Assembly (NCBI GenBank): GCA_026874595.1
Contig: CM049316.1
Coordinates: forward strand, 14,325,839-14,389,838
Reading direction: 5' to 3'
From: Sipunculus nudus
Lineage: Eukaryota > Annelida > Sipuncula > Golfingiida > Sipunculidae
Length of the DNA: 64,000 nucleotides
Positions 50,829 through 63,133 of the stretch are shown here, one piece after another. Made by a program: the position numbers and the translations under genes. Below the pieces are notes generated by a model. That model was not told where the DNA came from, searched no databases, and saw nothing but the letters and a program-made list of their open reading frames with translations. Position 1 is the stretch's first letter, and each line of letters starts with the position of its first letter.

Positions 50829-51475
50829 TTTACATGCTGTGAAAATTATATCAATGGTACTTACAGGAAAAAAAGTGCCATGAACAAAGTTGGGAAAAAT
50901 TTAAGGTACTGATTTTATTTTTATGCTAATAACTTAAAAAATTTACAAAATTCAGATATAATTTTGGGTATACAATTTAATTTTGATTAATTACAGTTAT
51001 ATTACTGGAAAAAATTCCTTAGCTTTAACATGTTTTGTGTTAAGCGATCAAATATCTTTCCTGATTTTTTACAAAATGCATTGTTTGAGCCCATAACTTT
51101 TTTAAATTATATAATACAGACATTATTTCTGGCATGTACATAGGAACTATATACAGGAGTATTTATGGTAAATATGAGGAAAAACAGATTAGTGGTTTTG
51201 ATATAAGGCAGTCCTGAAGTGTGAAAATATGTTTTTAATAAAAAAATTGAGGTTTTTACTTAATTTCTCAAAGGAACAAAGTGACAAAGACCTAGTTTTC
51301 AGCTTGGTAGGAGATCTAGGGGACATCTAACATTATGCTGAATTTTGGATTCCTAGGTCTTACGGTTTCAAAACGTGCCTCATCTATGGACGGACGGACG
51401 GACAGACGGATGGACGACCGACAATGGACCACGACTATAGCTCAGATGACTTATAGTCAGCTGAGCTAAAAAGTC

Positions 51476-52630
51476 ATCAAAATTTGTGTTGGAAATCAGT
51501 TGTTATTTCATGATCTATCGTCTACTTATCAATAATCAGAAATAAATGAGTTGTTCAGGAGTATAAAACTTCTGACCATATTCTGATCTGTACATCAACT
51601 CATCTGATGCATGAGCCTACATGTTGGCTGATAATTGTGATGATTCAGTAGTGTATGTATGTGTAGAAACCTTAGGTATGAATTAATTAGTACTCTTTTC
51701 TAGAGTCTCCTTGCATGATTTAAATGAAAGAATACATATCCTGATCACAGAACCTAAGTTATGTGCAAAATTATGTAATCAATTATGGCACCAACCAACC
51801 AGTCTATCTACCATTAGCCCATCACTAACAAAAAATAAAACAATATACTTCACATATTAATATGTAAAGTACATCTAAATATTTTGTTTTCGTTATAATT
51901 ACAACCAAAAAAAATGTTTCTTTTTTTTAATATATTCTTCCAGAACCACTGGTAACACAACTATAAGTACAATAATCATGACACAAATACAAAGTATATG
52001 TGTAGTAATGATTAGTATAGACTTTTTTTCGAATAATTGTTTACTAGAAATTATGCTGGAAAAATGTGAAATTAATTGTGCTTGTCCTTTTAATGTTTCA
52101 CAAAGGCAGATGTACATCAAACATTTTGTAGCATATTCAATTACAGTAATTATGAAAAGGAAACATAAAAGACAAGGATAACTACAATGACTAGGTTGTC
52201 TAGTAAGAAACAGAGATCATTTTTTAATAAGAAAACATATTAGTAGTGACAAACAACTAATTGTTAATATATACAGGGGTTTCAAAATTCTTATGATTAT
52301 GGAACATCATTACATTTACATAATCCATCTATTGATAAAATAAATAGTCATGTTTACTATGACATATTTCTTGTTTAAAACGAATGCTTCTTATGATTAT
52401 TTATAAATTTTGCAAATAAATTATGTCAGAAATGTAATAAACACAACCATAATGAACAAGTATGGCTTTGTATACGCAACACACAGTTGCAAAAACAGAT
52501 ATATGTCTATTTGTTTTCTAAACTTCAGGAAAAAATACTCGCAGTGCTTCAAAAGTTATCACGTTCACATGAGTGAGTTTAGGTGACTGATGATGATGAC
52601 AACAGACCATGGCAGTGAAATCATATTAAA
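51476..52630. other. intron DNA between repeat copies
   Basis: AT-rich, with no recognised gene or repeat unit. Frames here are short and lack protein patterns. Confidence 0.4.
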
Positions 52631-55237
52631 ACTAGACATTTCTTGGCACCGCAGGTGCCAGAGTATCCCCAGACATAGTAGGCCCCCCCCTTTAAGAACA
52701 GACCATTTTTAGCAGCATATACTGACACTTTGCATATTTATTGTTTCTTCCATCTAACAATCCACAATCTTGTTGAAGATGTTGGTCCTGTGACCTTGAT
52801 CTTTTTACAGATGTGTCCTGTGACCTTGACCTTTGACCTCATGACCCCAAAATCAATTTGGGTCTTGCTTTTCCAATGGGACATATGCAAGTCAAGTTTG
52901 AAATCTATACATCAATAAAGCAGGAATGATCATCCAGAAACTAATTTTTTTTACAGGTGGCTCCTGTGACCTTCACCTTTGACCTTGTGACCTTAAATTG
53001 ATAGTTTTCTTCCTCTCTTGGCAGGAGAACTATATGTGCAAGATGGAAGATCTGAGATGAAATGTTTGGCTGAAAATGCATCCACATCTTTTTAAAGATG
53101 TGTCCTGTGATCTTGACCTTTGACCTCATGACCCCAAATCAATTCGAGTCTTGCTTTTCCAATGGGACATATACAAGTCAAGTTTGAAAACCATACATCA
53201 ATTAAAGCAGGAATTATCATCCAGAAACTAATTTTTGGACAGATGGCTCCTGTGACCTTCACCTTTGACCTTGTGACCTCAAAATTGATAGGGTTATTCC
53301 TCTCTTGGCAGGTGAACTATATGTGCAAGATGAAAGATCTGAGATGAAATTTTTGGCTGAAAATGCATCCACATCTTTTTAAAGATGTGTCCTGTGACCT
53401 TGACCTTTGACCTCATTACCCCAAAATCAATTCAGGTCTTGCTTTTCCAATGGGACATATACAAGTCAAGTTTGAAATCCATACATCAATAAAAGCAGGA
53501 ATTATCATCCAGAAACTATTTTTTGGACAGATGGCTTCTGTGACCTTCACCTTTGACCTTGTGACCTCAAAATTGATAGGGTTCTTCCACTCTTAGCAGG
53601 TGAACTATATGTGCAAGATGAAAGATCTGGGATGAAAGTTTGGCTGAAAATGCATCCACAACCTTTTAAAAGATGGTTCAGGTGACCTTGACCTTTGACC
53701 TCATGACCCCAAAATCAATTGGAGTTTTGCTTTTTCAATGGGACATATATAAGTCAAATTTGAAAACCATACATCAATAAAAGCAGGAATTATCATCCAG
53801 AAACTAATTTTTGGACAGATAGCTCCTGTGGCCTTGACCTTTGACCTTGTGACCCCAAAATTTATATGGATTATCCACTATTGGCAAGTGAGCAATGTAT
53901 TCAAGATGGAAGACCTGGGATGAAAGTTTGGCTTAAAATGCATCCACATATTTTTAAAGATGTGTCCTGTGACCTTGACCTTTGACCCCATGACCCCAAA
54001 ATCAATTTAGGTCTTGCTTTTCCAATGGGACATATACAAGTCAAGTTTGAAATCCATACATCAATAAAAGCAGGAATTATCATCCAGAAACTAATTTTTG
54101 GACAGATGGCTCCTGTGACCTTCACCTTTGACCTTGTGACCTCAAAACTGATAGGGGTCTTCCTCTCTTGGCAGATGACTTATATGTGCAAGATGAAAGG
54201 TCTGAGATGAAATGTTTGGTTGAAAATGCATCCACAATCTTTTTAAAGATGTGTCAGGTGACCTTGACCTTTGACCTCATGACCCCAAAATCAATTGGAG
54301 TTTTGCTTTTTCAATGGGACATATATAAGTCAAATTTGAAAACCATACATCAATAAAAGCAGGAATTATCATCCAGAAACTAATTTTTGGACAGATAGCT
54401 CCTGTGGCCTTGACCTTTGACCTTGTGACCCCAAAATTTATATGGATCATCCACTATGGGCAAGTGAGCTATATATTCAAGATGGAAGACCTGGGATGAA
54501 AGTTTGGCTTAAAATGCATGCACAGTATCTTTTAAAATGCCAGTCCAGTGACCTTGACCTTTGACCTCATGACCCTAGAACCTATAGGGTTCTTACTTTA
54601 GTGGTGGGCCATACATAAGTCATTTTTGAAATCCATATGGCTATCAACACTGGAGATATCATAAGAGGTGTGTGATTTTCACCATATATGGAAATATTCA
54701 AGGTCAAGGCCACTATCATAGGAAAGGTCATGACCCCAATTTAAATAAACATCATCCCATAACCCATACCTATGTATATGCAAAATATAAAAGAAATCTG
54801 TCCATTAGTTTTTGACTTATAATGCTCACAGTACTGTAAGGTGCAATTTTTGGGGTATTAAACGGCATGAAAACAAGTAAAGAATAATAGGTGGCGCCAC
54901 CAGTTTCTGGAACATGACAACCCTATCCATGATCTTCCATCAACTTGATTTTTGGGATAAATCCATGCAAGATTTCTTGAGATATTAAAGAATTTGTGTG
55001 ATTTTCCCAAAAATTGGACCTATTCAAGGTCAAGGACACTCCTAGTAAAGGTCATGACCTCATTTTAAATAGGCGTCGTCCTCTTACCCATATCTATACA
55101 TATACCAAGTTTGGTAAATTTCCGTTAAATATTTTTTGGGTTATCGCGCCAACAAGATTTATATGCGGCGGCGGCGGCGGCAGCGGCGGCGGGACCGGTA
55201 TGAAAACATAGTATCCCCCGACTTTGTCTGGGGATAC
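52631..55237. mobile_element. Helitron-like repeat, family B, copy 2 (long core)
   Basis: Same head (ACTAGACATTTC, hairpin TGGCACCGCAGGTGCCA, GTATCCCCAGACA) and same tail stem-loop (55211-55237) as copy 1. The core differs: 52780-54640 is a tandem array with a period near 290 bp, each unit carrying TGACCTTTGACCT words, followed by one module with GGTGGCGCCACC (54890-54901). A GGCGGCGGCGG run sits just before the tail. No coding content. Confidence 0.75.
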
Positions 55238-55676
55238 AACAATATCTTGGTTTATGACCTAAAAAGACTTAGGACTTAGAATCCAAAAGATACTGGGTCA
55301 TTATGTGTAAACTTGATCAGTAATCACAATCATAGAATCAAATGGAACATCATGTACAGGCACAGAAAAGAAAATGCAAAATTTCAAACACACAGCACAT
55401 TCTTGTAACTGCAATCAGCCAGATACAAGTGTAATTATAAAATCACTACTGCAGTTCCGCCTCACCAAAGAATGTAAAAAATTTAGATTAAATACCACAG
55501 ACCACATTTATCAAACCAACAAATAATTATTTTAACTAATTGAAGAAAAATGTTTGTACAATTTGAAACATGGAGGTGCATGGAGTGAACAGGTTCAAGG
55601 TGTCAGCCTGACTTAAAACAACTGTACTGCAGATATCCATACAACTGATGATGTCATGTTCTCATGTATCAGAGCT

Positions 55677-56020
55677 TCTGTCTAAGGAATCCAAATACTT
55701 TTATCTCAGGCATCAAAATACCTTCTGTCTAGGGCATTCAAATGCCTTCTGTCTAAGGCATCCATATACCTCCTGTCTCAGGCATTAAAATACCTTGTCT
55801 TGGGCATATCAATTTCTTCCATATCAGGCATAAAAATTCCTTCCGTCTCTCAATACCTTTTATCTCAGGCATCGAAAAACCTACTGTCTCAAGGATCTTA
55901 AGAACTTAAGTCTCAGGCATCAAAATACCTAGTCTCAGCATCCAAATACCTTGTCTCTGGCATCTAAATACCTTGTCTCAGGCATCAAAATATCTTTTGT
56001 CTGGGGCATCTAAAAATTAT
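55677..56020. repeat. degenerate 25-27 bp tandem array
   Basis: About 13 diverged units of the type CTCAGGCATCAAAATACCTT with TCTGTCT spacers. It ends directly at the pogo-like element. No coding signal. Confidence 0.8.
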
Positions 56021-56027
56021 TTATGTA

Positions 56028-59000
56028 CCGTATTTACTCGTGTATAGGACGACAAATTGGTTCCCAAATTTTGGAGGGCTTAGTGGGGGGGTCGTCCTAT
56101 TATCGGGTACAAGTTTTTCAGTCACCTGAAGCTCACCGAAAATGATAAACAAGATACCGGTAAGTATATCAACAAGTGCTGCGTCGGTAGAATACAAGCC
56201 TTAAAACGTCCGTACACAGATTCTAGTAATGACATGTATTAATTTTCTTTTTTTATGTGTCTGATATAATGTTTATAAAGCATATCATATGTTTTATTAC
56301 AAGAAGAACGTATGATGTTTATCCTTCTCACGTTACTAAATTTGTCATATCAGCGGCGTAGTATGCATGACTTGTGTTCACAAGCGGGCCGACATGTAAC
56401 CTCCCCACAAATACCCCCGGCCCAACCATAAACTATAAACATTCCCCAAAAAGGCACGCTGATATGCATATCTTCGGCAGTGTAATAATTACAAATTTTA
56501 AATCGTGTATGTCGATCGTATTTTTTACATATTTTTATCTTGTCATGGTTTAATATTCCGTATTACTGAAAAAGAATATACAAAATTGCGGTCGTCCTTC
56601 GCTTTCGCCAAGCGTCCAGACGGGTAACCTAAACGACACCGGTCACGCCCAGTTCAACGATAAGCTAATAAATTCCATTTTCATTCTCCACATGAAATCA
56701 GTTATATAAAAATCGTTATCAAAGCAAATTAGTTCCAATATAAATAATATATTTAACAAATCTCGCTGACAAACATACAACATTAAGAAAGTATGATTAA
56801 TTATCACGGAATATAATTAATGTAGCGCACATGTTTGGTTAAACAAACGAGTAAACAACTCATCAGTGACAGCTTTGATCACCTTGTGATGACGGTCACC
56901 AAAAGGACAAGGGCACGGATTACCTGATCAGTGGAGGTTTCAGGTGTGAGAATCCCCTTTGATATGGTGGTTTCTCTCGGCTTGCCTAAATCAAAGAGAC
57001 CTTATTCAGTTGACTGTGAAAGCTGCCGGTAAGTATCGCCCACTGATGCGTTGGTAACAAACAAGCGTGTTAATTTAAGAAATGTATTTATTATTTTCTT
57101 TATTTTGTCTGATATTATGTTTATGAAGCACATCACATGTTTTATTTTAAGAGAAACGTGTGATGTTTGTCCTTCTCACTTTGCAAAATGTGTCATACCA
57201 GCGGCGTAGCATGCATGACTTGTGTTCACAAGCGGGCCGACATGTAACCTCCCCGCAAATACCCCTGGCCCAACAATAAACTATAAACATTCCCCAAAAA
57301 GGCACGCTGATATGCAAATCGTCCGCAGTGTAATAATTACAAATTTTAAATCGTGTATGTCGATCGTATTTTTCACATATTTTTATCTTGTCATGGTTTA
57401 ATATTCCGTATTACTGAAAAAGAATATACAATATTGCGGTCGTCCTTCGCTTTCGCCAGGCGTCCTGACGGGTAACCTAAACGACACCGGTCACGCCCAG
57501 TTCAACGATGAGCTAATAAATTCCATTTTCATTCTCCACATGATACCAGTTGTATAAAAATTATTATCAAAGCAAATTGGTTCCAATATAAATAATATAT
57601 TTAACAAATCTCGCTGACAAACATACAACATTAAGAAAGTATGATTAATTATCACAGAATATAATTAATGTAGCGCACATGTTTGGTTAAACGAGTAAAC
57701 AACTCATCAGTGACAGCTTTGATCAACTTGTGATGACCGTCACGCTTCTGAAGAAACGTTGTCTGCTCGTGTGGGACCAGTTCCGGGGACACCTGACCCC
57801 CGCCATCAAGGCCGCTGTCAAGCAATGCCGGACTCACCAGGCCGTTATTCTCAAATGCGCATATAACATACCACTTAGACAGTGTTTGTCCACTTTAAAT
57901 GTTGATTAGAAGAATATGTATTATCCTAATAAACGGTGATACACGGGGAACGATGTCTGCTCTGGGTTTCCCCCCTGCCACGGCTGGCCGGCAGCCGCCT
58001 GTGTAACCAGTGGTAACGGGCCGTGTTTGATCAGCGAGCAAAGGTCACGCAGTTCATTGTTTCAGATTCGGAGACAGTTTCAAGCGCAAGGGTTGCAAAG
58101 TTTCAAAAGTGAGTCTTGTTTACATACTAAAACATAATATTTAGCTGAATTTCTTGGTCATTCGAATAAAGTACTATATCTCCCTTAGATTACTTAAAGT
58201 TTCCTTGTCATAAACGCACTATTGATTTTACACGATTTTTTTTCCGACAAGGGTTTGAAGTTCTCCAGTTTACTCTGAAGCTCTTATGTGGCGGTTTTCA
58301 GGGTCCTCGATACCGCCGCATTTAATGCAGCTAATGATCAGTCAGACTTTGGAGGCTTCTGAACTCAGTGTTTGTCAGAAGTTTGGCTGAAGTTTAACAG
58401 TGTGTTAGCCATTTATGATGAATGAACATTTGCATGTAATTTTGTTTTTAAGTGTGACGTGTTTATAGCCATTTTCCGGTAGTTAAGTGCTTTGATGATG
58501 ATTATTTCAGTTAATCGCTTTGTAAGTACGTTTATATCATCACAGGTGTTGAAGTCATCATTTATGATTTCAAGTTGAATTGTCGATTCCTGCAGCCCCA
58601 AAGCCTGCAAACCATAGTGCTTAATTCAGTGCTTAATGTCGTCTATATGCAATCTCTTACCTACATCAATTTGAAATTTTGTATCAACACATATTTTTTG
58701 TATGTTAAGTTTGACTGAAAACCAAAAAAAAAAAAACATTCCTTCACGCAAGTTATAATTTATTGTTTTTCATATTTAGTTAACAGCTTGCAATATATAT
58801 AGTACTTTGACAATATTTAATTGTTTATAAACAGTATTAAAAATACTTTCATAGCATCACAGCTTTTGAATTTTTTATCATTTTGTTTTGTCAGTTTAGG
58901 CAACCACAGAAATGCATCAGTGCTTAATCCAGTGCCTAATTTATTTTTATCTGGTGTTTCTTATGACATCATTTTGAATTGTATATACACATTCTTTTAT

Positions 59001-59281
59001 ATATTTAATAAAATCCTGTTTTGGTCTGTTCCATCATACATTTCCTTTTAACTTTCCTATTTTCACTTTTTTACTAATAAAAAGAAATATACCACTGAAC
59101 ATTTGAAGAATGAAATGTTATAATAGCCCAGTTTAATCATCGGTTTACATGATCATGACACATAGTGATTCAGTAGCTGACAGATCCATGGTGCTAAAAA
59201 ATAATTTGTACCCAAATTTGAGGCCTAAAATTGGGGGGGTCGTCTTATACACGGGGTCGTCCTATACACGAGTAAATACAG
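56028..59281. mobile_element. 3.25-kb pogo-like element, TA-flanked
   Basis: The left end is CCGTATTTACTCGTGTATAG and the right end is its near-perfect inverse, ending GAGTAAATACAG. TA lies outside both. A DDE fragment of pogo/Tigger type lies inside (57691-57909). An internal tandem duplication of about 715-730 bp (about 56157-56888 and 57026-57741) makes it non-standard. A short ATG frame at 56964 (MVVSLGLPKSKRPYSVD) ends in CCG|GTAAGTAT and may be a remnant first exon. Confidence 0.75.
57691..57909 (+). pseudogene. fragment of pogo/Tigger-type DDE transposase
   Basis: The open stretch reads DSFDQLVMTVTLLKKRCLLV, then WDQFRGHLTPAIKAAVKQCR and THQAVIL before losing similarity and stopping at TAG 57907. 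The LLVWDxFRxHLTxxxKxxxxxxxTxxAVI pattern is the central Asp block of the DDE_1 domain of pogo, Tigger and jerky-type transposases. The helix-turn-helix and the remaining catalytic part are missing, so it is dead. Confidence 0.72.
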
Positions 59282-59882
59282 TAAGTATCATAGCTTTTTA
59301 GATGGTCACAGATTCCTGACACAAATATCAGTCCTCTCTGTCCACGATATCAGTTTTTTCAAGGCATGACATCAAGGCCTTTAACCAATATGGTAACAGG
59401 TTCCTGGCACAGGTGTCAGCACGTCTGTTACTAATGTCCAGAGGAATTCTCCTGGGTGATCTAAGGTTCCAGGTACAGATATTCGAGCCTCTATCCATGG
59501 CATTCAGACACAGGTATCTGGGCTATGCCCAGGGTGGTCAGAGAGATACCCGAGTGCTCACCCTGGGTGACCCAACATTACAGTTATTAGGCTTAGCCTA
59601 AAGTGTGCCTTTTGTCAGTGATTTTCCAGACACACCTGTGATGAGTGTCCATTTAGTCAAGTTAAAGAAATCAGACATTTGCTCAAGTTGAGTATGAACA
59701 ATGACTTAAAACACCATAACCAGGGCTAGGTAAATTATTAATGAATATGCAGTATGGCCCCAAGACCACCAGGTTTAGGAGGGAGTAAAGAGAGTCCCGT
59801 CTACCTGTACTTCTAAGCAGAACTCTACGACTGTAACCAGTGCCCCGATCCATGCAGTACTCTACACTAGTGCTCCTCTCAC

Positions 59883-60020
59883 CCTCAGAAGCGGGCCGTG
59901 CTGCCCCCGTACCCTTGCCTGTGCTGGCGGCCACTGGCAGCGTCTGTGACACCGCGGTGTCGAACATCTGACTCAGCTCCTGGGATGAAGCCTGGTCCCC
60001 AACGTCTTCTGATAAGGTAC
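59883..60020 (-). CDS. EDC4: EDC4 exon 3 (linker)
   Basis: Acceptor ACTGCAG|GTACC, donor GAGG|GTGAGA; phase 1 in and phase 1 out, 45 whole codons. It encodes TLSEDVGDQASSQELSQMF and then a Gly/Ala-rich part ending ARPASEG. The open frame continues past the donor, but only this donor restores phase with exon 4. The next intron is 13.4 kb. Confidence 0.85.
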
Positions 60021-60144
60021 CTGCAGTACATCCTATAATATTATGTTCACTTAATGTGTCTGCACGGACCAAAATCATAACAGCGCCATACTGACAGTGT
60101 CTTTTATATAGGAATTCAGGAGGTATATATCAACTAATTACAGA

Positions 60145-61500
60145 ACTAGATGTGTCGGAACGACACGAATGCCCCCGCCTTGGGCAAATTAGAAACATTT
60201 GTAAAATTTTGAAAATTTTTTTAAGTTCAGGAGGTGTCGTATGGTCAAAAGTAGGTCAACAAGGGCAAAATGCAAACTCAATCTGTAACAGGTCATTATC
60301 AAGCAACACACCAAAAATCATGCCAGTATATGCAGGCATTGTGAAAAAAAGTCCATACATGTGCATTTTCCATAAAAATTTCTGTCTTTCATGAAATTTT
60401 CTATGTTTAGGAGCCGTAAAACAATCAAAAGTAGGTCAACCGGGATGAAACGCGAACTCGATCTGTAACTGTCATTATCTGCCCACACATAAAAAATCAG
60501 GGTGGTATCTGCAGACATTGAGGAAAAAAAGTCAGTACATATGCATTTGTTATGAAAATTTATATTTTTCATGAAACTTTCTATGTTCAGGAGCAGTCAA
60601 ATGGTCAAAAGTAGGTCAACTGAGAGAAAACAAGAACTCGATCTGTAACTGGTCATTATCTGCCTACACACCAAATATCAGGCCCGTATCTGCAGGCACT
60701 GCGAAAAAAAGTCCATACATATGCACCTTTTTATGAAATTTTCTATGTTAGAGCACCGTCAAACGGTCAAAAATAGGTCAACTGGGACAAAACGTGAACT
60801 TGATTTGTAACTGGTCATTATCTGCATACACACCAAAAATCAGGCTGATATCTGCAGGTATTGTGAAGAAAAGTCTGTACAAGTGTATTTGTCATGAAAA
60901 TTTATGTTTTACATGAAATTTTCTATGTTCAGGAGCTGTAAAACAGTCAAAAGTAGGTCAACCAGGACGAAATGCAAATTCAATCTGTAACTGGTCTATA
61001 TCTGTCCACACACCAAAAATCAGGCCAATATCTGCAGGCACTGCGAAAAAAAGTCCGTACATGTGTATTTGTCATGAAATTTCATATTTTTCATGAAATT
61101 TTCTATGTTCAGGAGCCGTAAAACAGTCAAAAGTAGGTCAACCAGGACTAAACGCGAACTCGATCTGTAACTGGTCATTATCTGCTCACACACCAAAAAT
61201 CAGGCCAATATCTGCAGGCATTGCGAAAAAAAGTCCGTACATGTGTATCTGTCATGAATATTTCTATTTTTCATGACATTTTCTAAGTTTAGGAGCCGTA
61301 AAACGATCAAAAGTAGGTCAACCGGGACGAAACGCGAACTCGATCTGTAACTGGTCTATATCTGCCCACACACCGAAAATTAGGCCAATATCTGCAGGCA
61401 TTGCGAAAAAAAGTCTGTACAACTGTTTGATTTCGGAATGACGGAATGACGGACATGGGTAAAACTATATGCCCCGGCCACTTTGTGCCCCCGCATAAAA
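60145..61500. repeat. Helitron-like repeat, family C, 180-bp tandem core
   Basis: The head ACTAGATGTGTCGG has a perfect small hairpin (GTGTCGGAACGACAC) followed by AATGCCCCCGCC. About seven tandem units of roughly 180 bp follow (GGAGCCGTAAAACAGTCAAA ... GCAGGCATTGCGAAAAAAAG). The right end has ATGCCCCGGCC and TGCCCCCGCAT after a GACGGAATGACGGA tract. The same unit forms the array at 867-1592. Bivalve pearl/HINE repeats have this kind of layout; that link is from memory. Confidence 0.72.
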
Positions 61501-61960
61501 ACCTGGCTGAATCGTAGTCGAAGGGACTAACAATAAATCTTCAACTTATCCCAGATTTTATACAAGTGGGTTTTAAACAGTTACAAGTTTAACTCTGATA
61601 CAAGTAGGTTATTGTATTTAAGTTAGTTCAACACAACAAAGAGTCACTGTGTATCTTGCTCCATATGCATATCTGAAAATACCACATAAAAGATTACTTT
61701 CCCTTGGGTTACAAAAAGGAAATCCGTCACAGAACTAGATGGGAAAGTCTACAGAATAATTTTTTAACTTTCCAGTCGATACTAAGTAATACCTCCCAAT
61801 AACAGTTTTTGTTCTGATGTTTTTTCTAACTTGACATTACTAAAACTACATACACAAAGCATTTAATACACATACTATAAATAAGTAACATGCATGTATT
61901 TATCATTTTACACGTGCTAATTAGATAATCAAACTGCCAAAATTGAATGGTCAAACAAAC

Positions 61961-62178
61961 CTAGACGGCCAGGTGCTGACGTGGGAGTTAAATGTGGTGA
62001 ACCATGTGACATGTCATGTGATGAGGCAGGGGTCAAGGTCAGAGAGCTGACGGGAGAGTCCTGCTGTTTGACGGACTCGTGGGGAGTCATGAGATCTTCG
62101 TTCATGGCAGTGACCTGGGTGAAGCTTGAGCTACTGCTGCTGTGTAGGTGGTCACCCATCTGGTGGGCATCAGGCCGT
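61961..62178 (-). CDS. EDC4: EDC4 exon 2 (Ser-rich linker)
   Basis: Acceptor TTACAG|ACGG, donor CTAG|GTTTGT. One base completes the Arg codon from the previous exon, followed by 72 codons and one spare base. It encodes a low-complexity Ser/His/Pro linker (HLHSSSSSSFTQ, PVSSLTLTPASSHDMS) with many SP/TP sites that could be phosphorylated. The family has a poorly conserved Ser-rich linker here. Confidence 0.85.
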
Positions 62179-62242
62179 CTGTAATGACATCACCAAAATA
62201 AGTAAACACACATATAATATTTGTGTTTGAACACAACAAAGC

Positions 62243-62385
62243 TCACAGGAACACAAAACAGACTAACGCACAGGATAACAAAACAGACTAACGCACAGGA
62301 TAACAAAACAGACTAACGCACAGGATAACAAAACAGACTAACGCACAGGATAACAAAACAGACTAACGCACAGGATATCAAAACT
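62243..62385. repeat. 25-bp tandem repeat, five to six units
   Basis: Unit AACAAAACAGACTAACGCAC plus AGGAT, nearly identical copies. It lies 65 bp upstream of EDC4 exon 2, in the intron after exon 1. High identity suggests recent expansion. Confidence 0.9.
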
Positions 62386-62946
62386 GTTATCCTGAATCAA
62401 GTACACTAGTCTGACTTTGAAAGCTCATATAAAATTTGTGTGTGCAGATCCTGGCCTCAAAACTGGGCACTGCAGCCCTTGTGCACCCAGACAGACTTAA
62501 ACTGAACTCTGGACTAGAACAGAAGCCTGGAACAAATTAACTCAGATCTCTGTTATTCAAAACTGCCCGGAGGGCCTGTCAGGAGTATCCCATTTAATAG
62601 GTTGTGATGATGTGGAAAAATTCTCCACACTGTTCCTTATAACCCAGGGTGAATTTGTTTGGATCACTGACAGCACACCTGGTCAATCAAAATTTGACAC
62701 TGTCATTGAACAAATCATCATTTTTAACATTTGCAATATTATACTTCTACACTAGAGGATAAGTGAAATTATATAACTGACCTTGTAAAGACAACATGAT
62801 CAAATAAGTTATGTTTTACATCATAAACAGAATGAATGGTATGAGCAGATACAGTTACACAGACTGATCTGAAAGGCACCTTACTTAAAACAACCACATA
62901 TAAACATTTGAACATGTATCCTAGACCACAGGTGGACCTTACAGAC

Positions 62947-63133
62947 CTTGGGCTGGATGCTGTGAAAGCATCAGGGGTCATGAGGAGGGGCTGCGGCAGT
63001 GACTCTGCCGAGTGTGTGGACTTGGAGCTGGCATGAAGAGACTGGTCGCTGTGACGGGATCGGTCGCTCAACCGTCCATCACCGTCAGACATGCCCACAT
63101 CCATGCTCATGTCTGATAGACCATCTCGCAAAG
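62947..63133 (-). CDS. EDC4: EDC4 exon 1 of window (linker, LMTPDAF)
   Basis: The acceptor is TTGTAG before CTTTGCG and the donor is AAG|GTCTGT. The exon enters with two bases of a codon and leaves with two. It encodes a Ser/Asp/Met-rich stretch (LRDGLSDMSMDVGMSDGDG) and ends in PQPLLMTPDAFTASSPR. The LMTPDAF motif resembles the LLTPDAF motif of the EDC4 linker. Upstream exons, including the WD40 region, must lie beyond 64000. Confidence 0.85.

Larger units (their letters stand above)
48060..51475. repeat. dispersed repeat R, host of the nested elements
   Basis: Starts with CCAACAGCCTGGGGAGCATA, is interrupted at 48248-50828, resumes at 50829 (TTTACATGCTGTGAAAATTA) and ends with the GACGGACGG tract and TCAGCTGAGCTAAAAA near 51472. 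All inside the intron between EDC4 exons 3 and 4. Confidence 0.78.
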
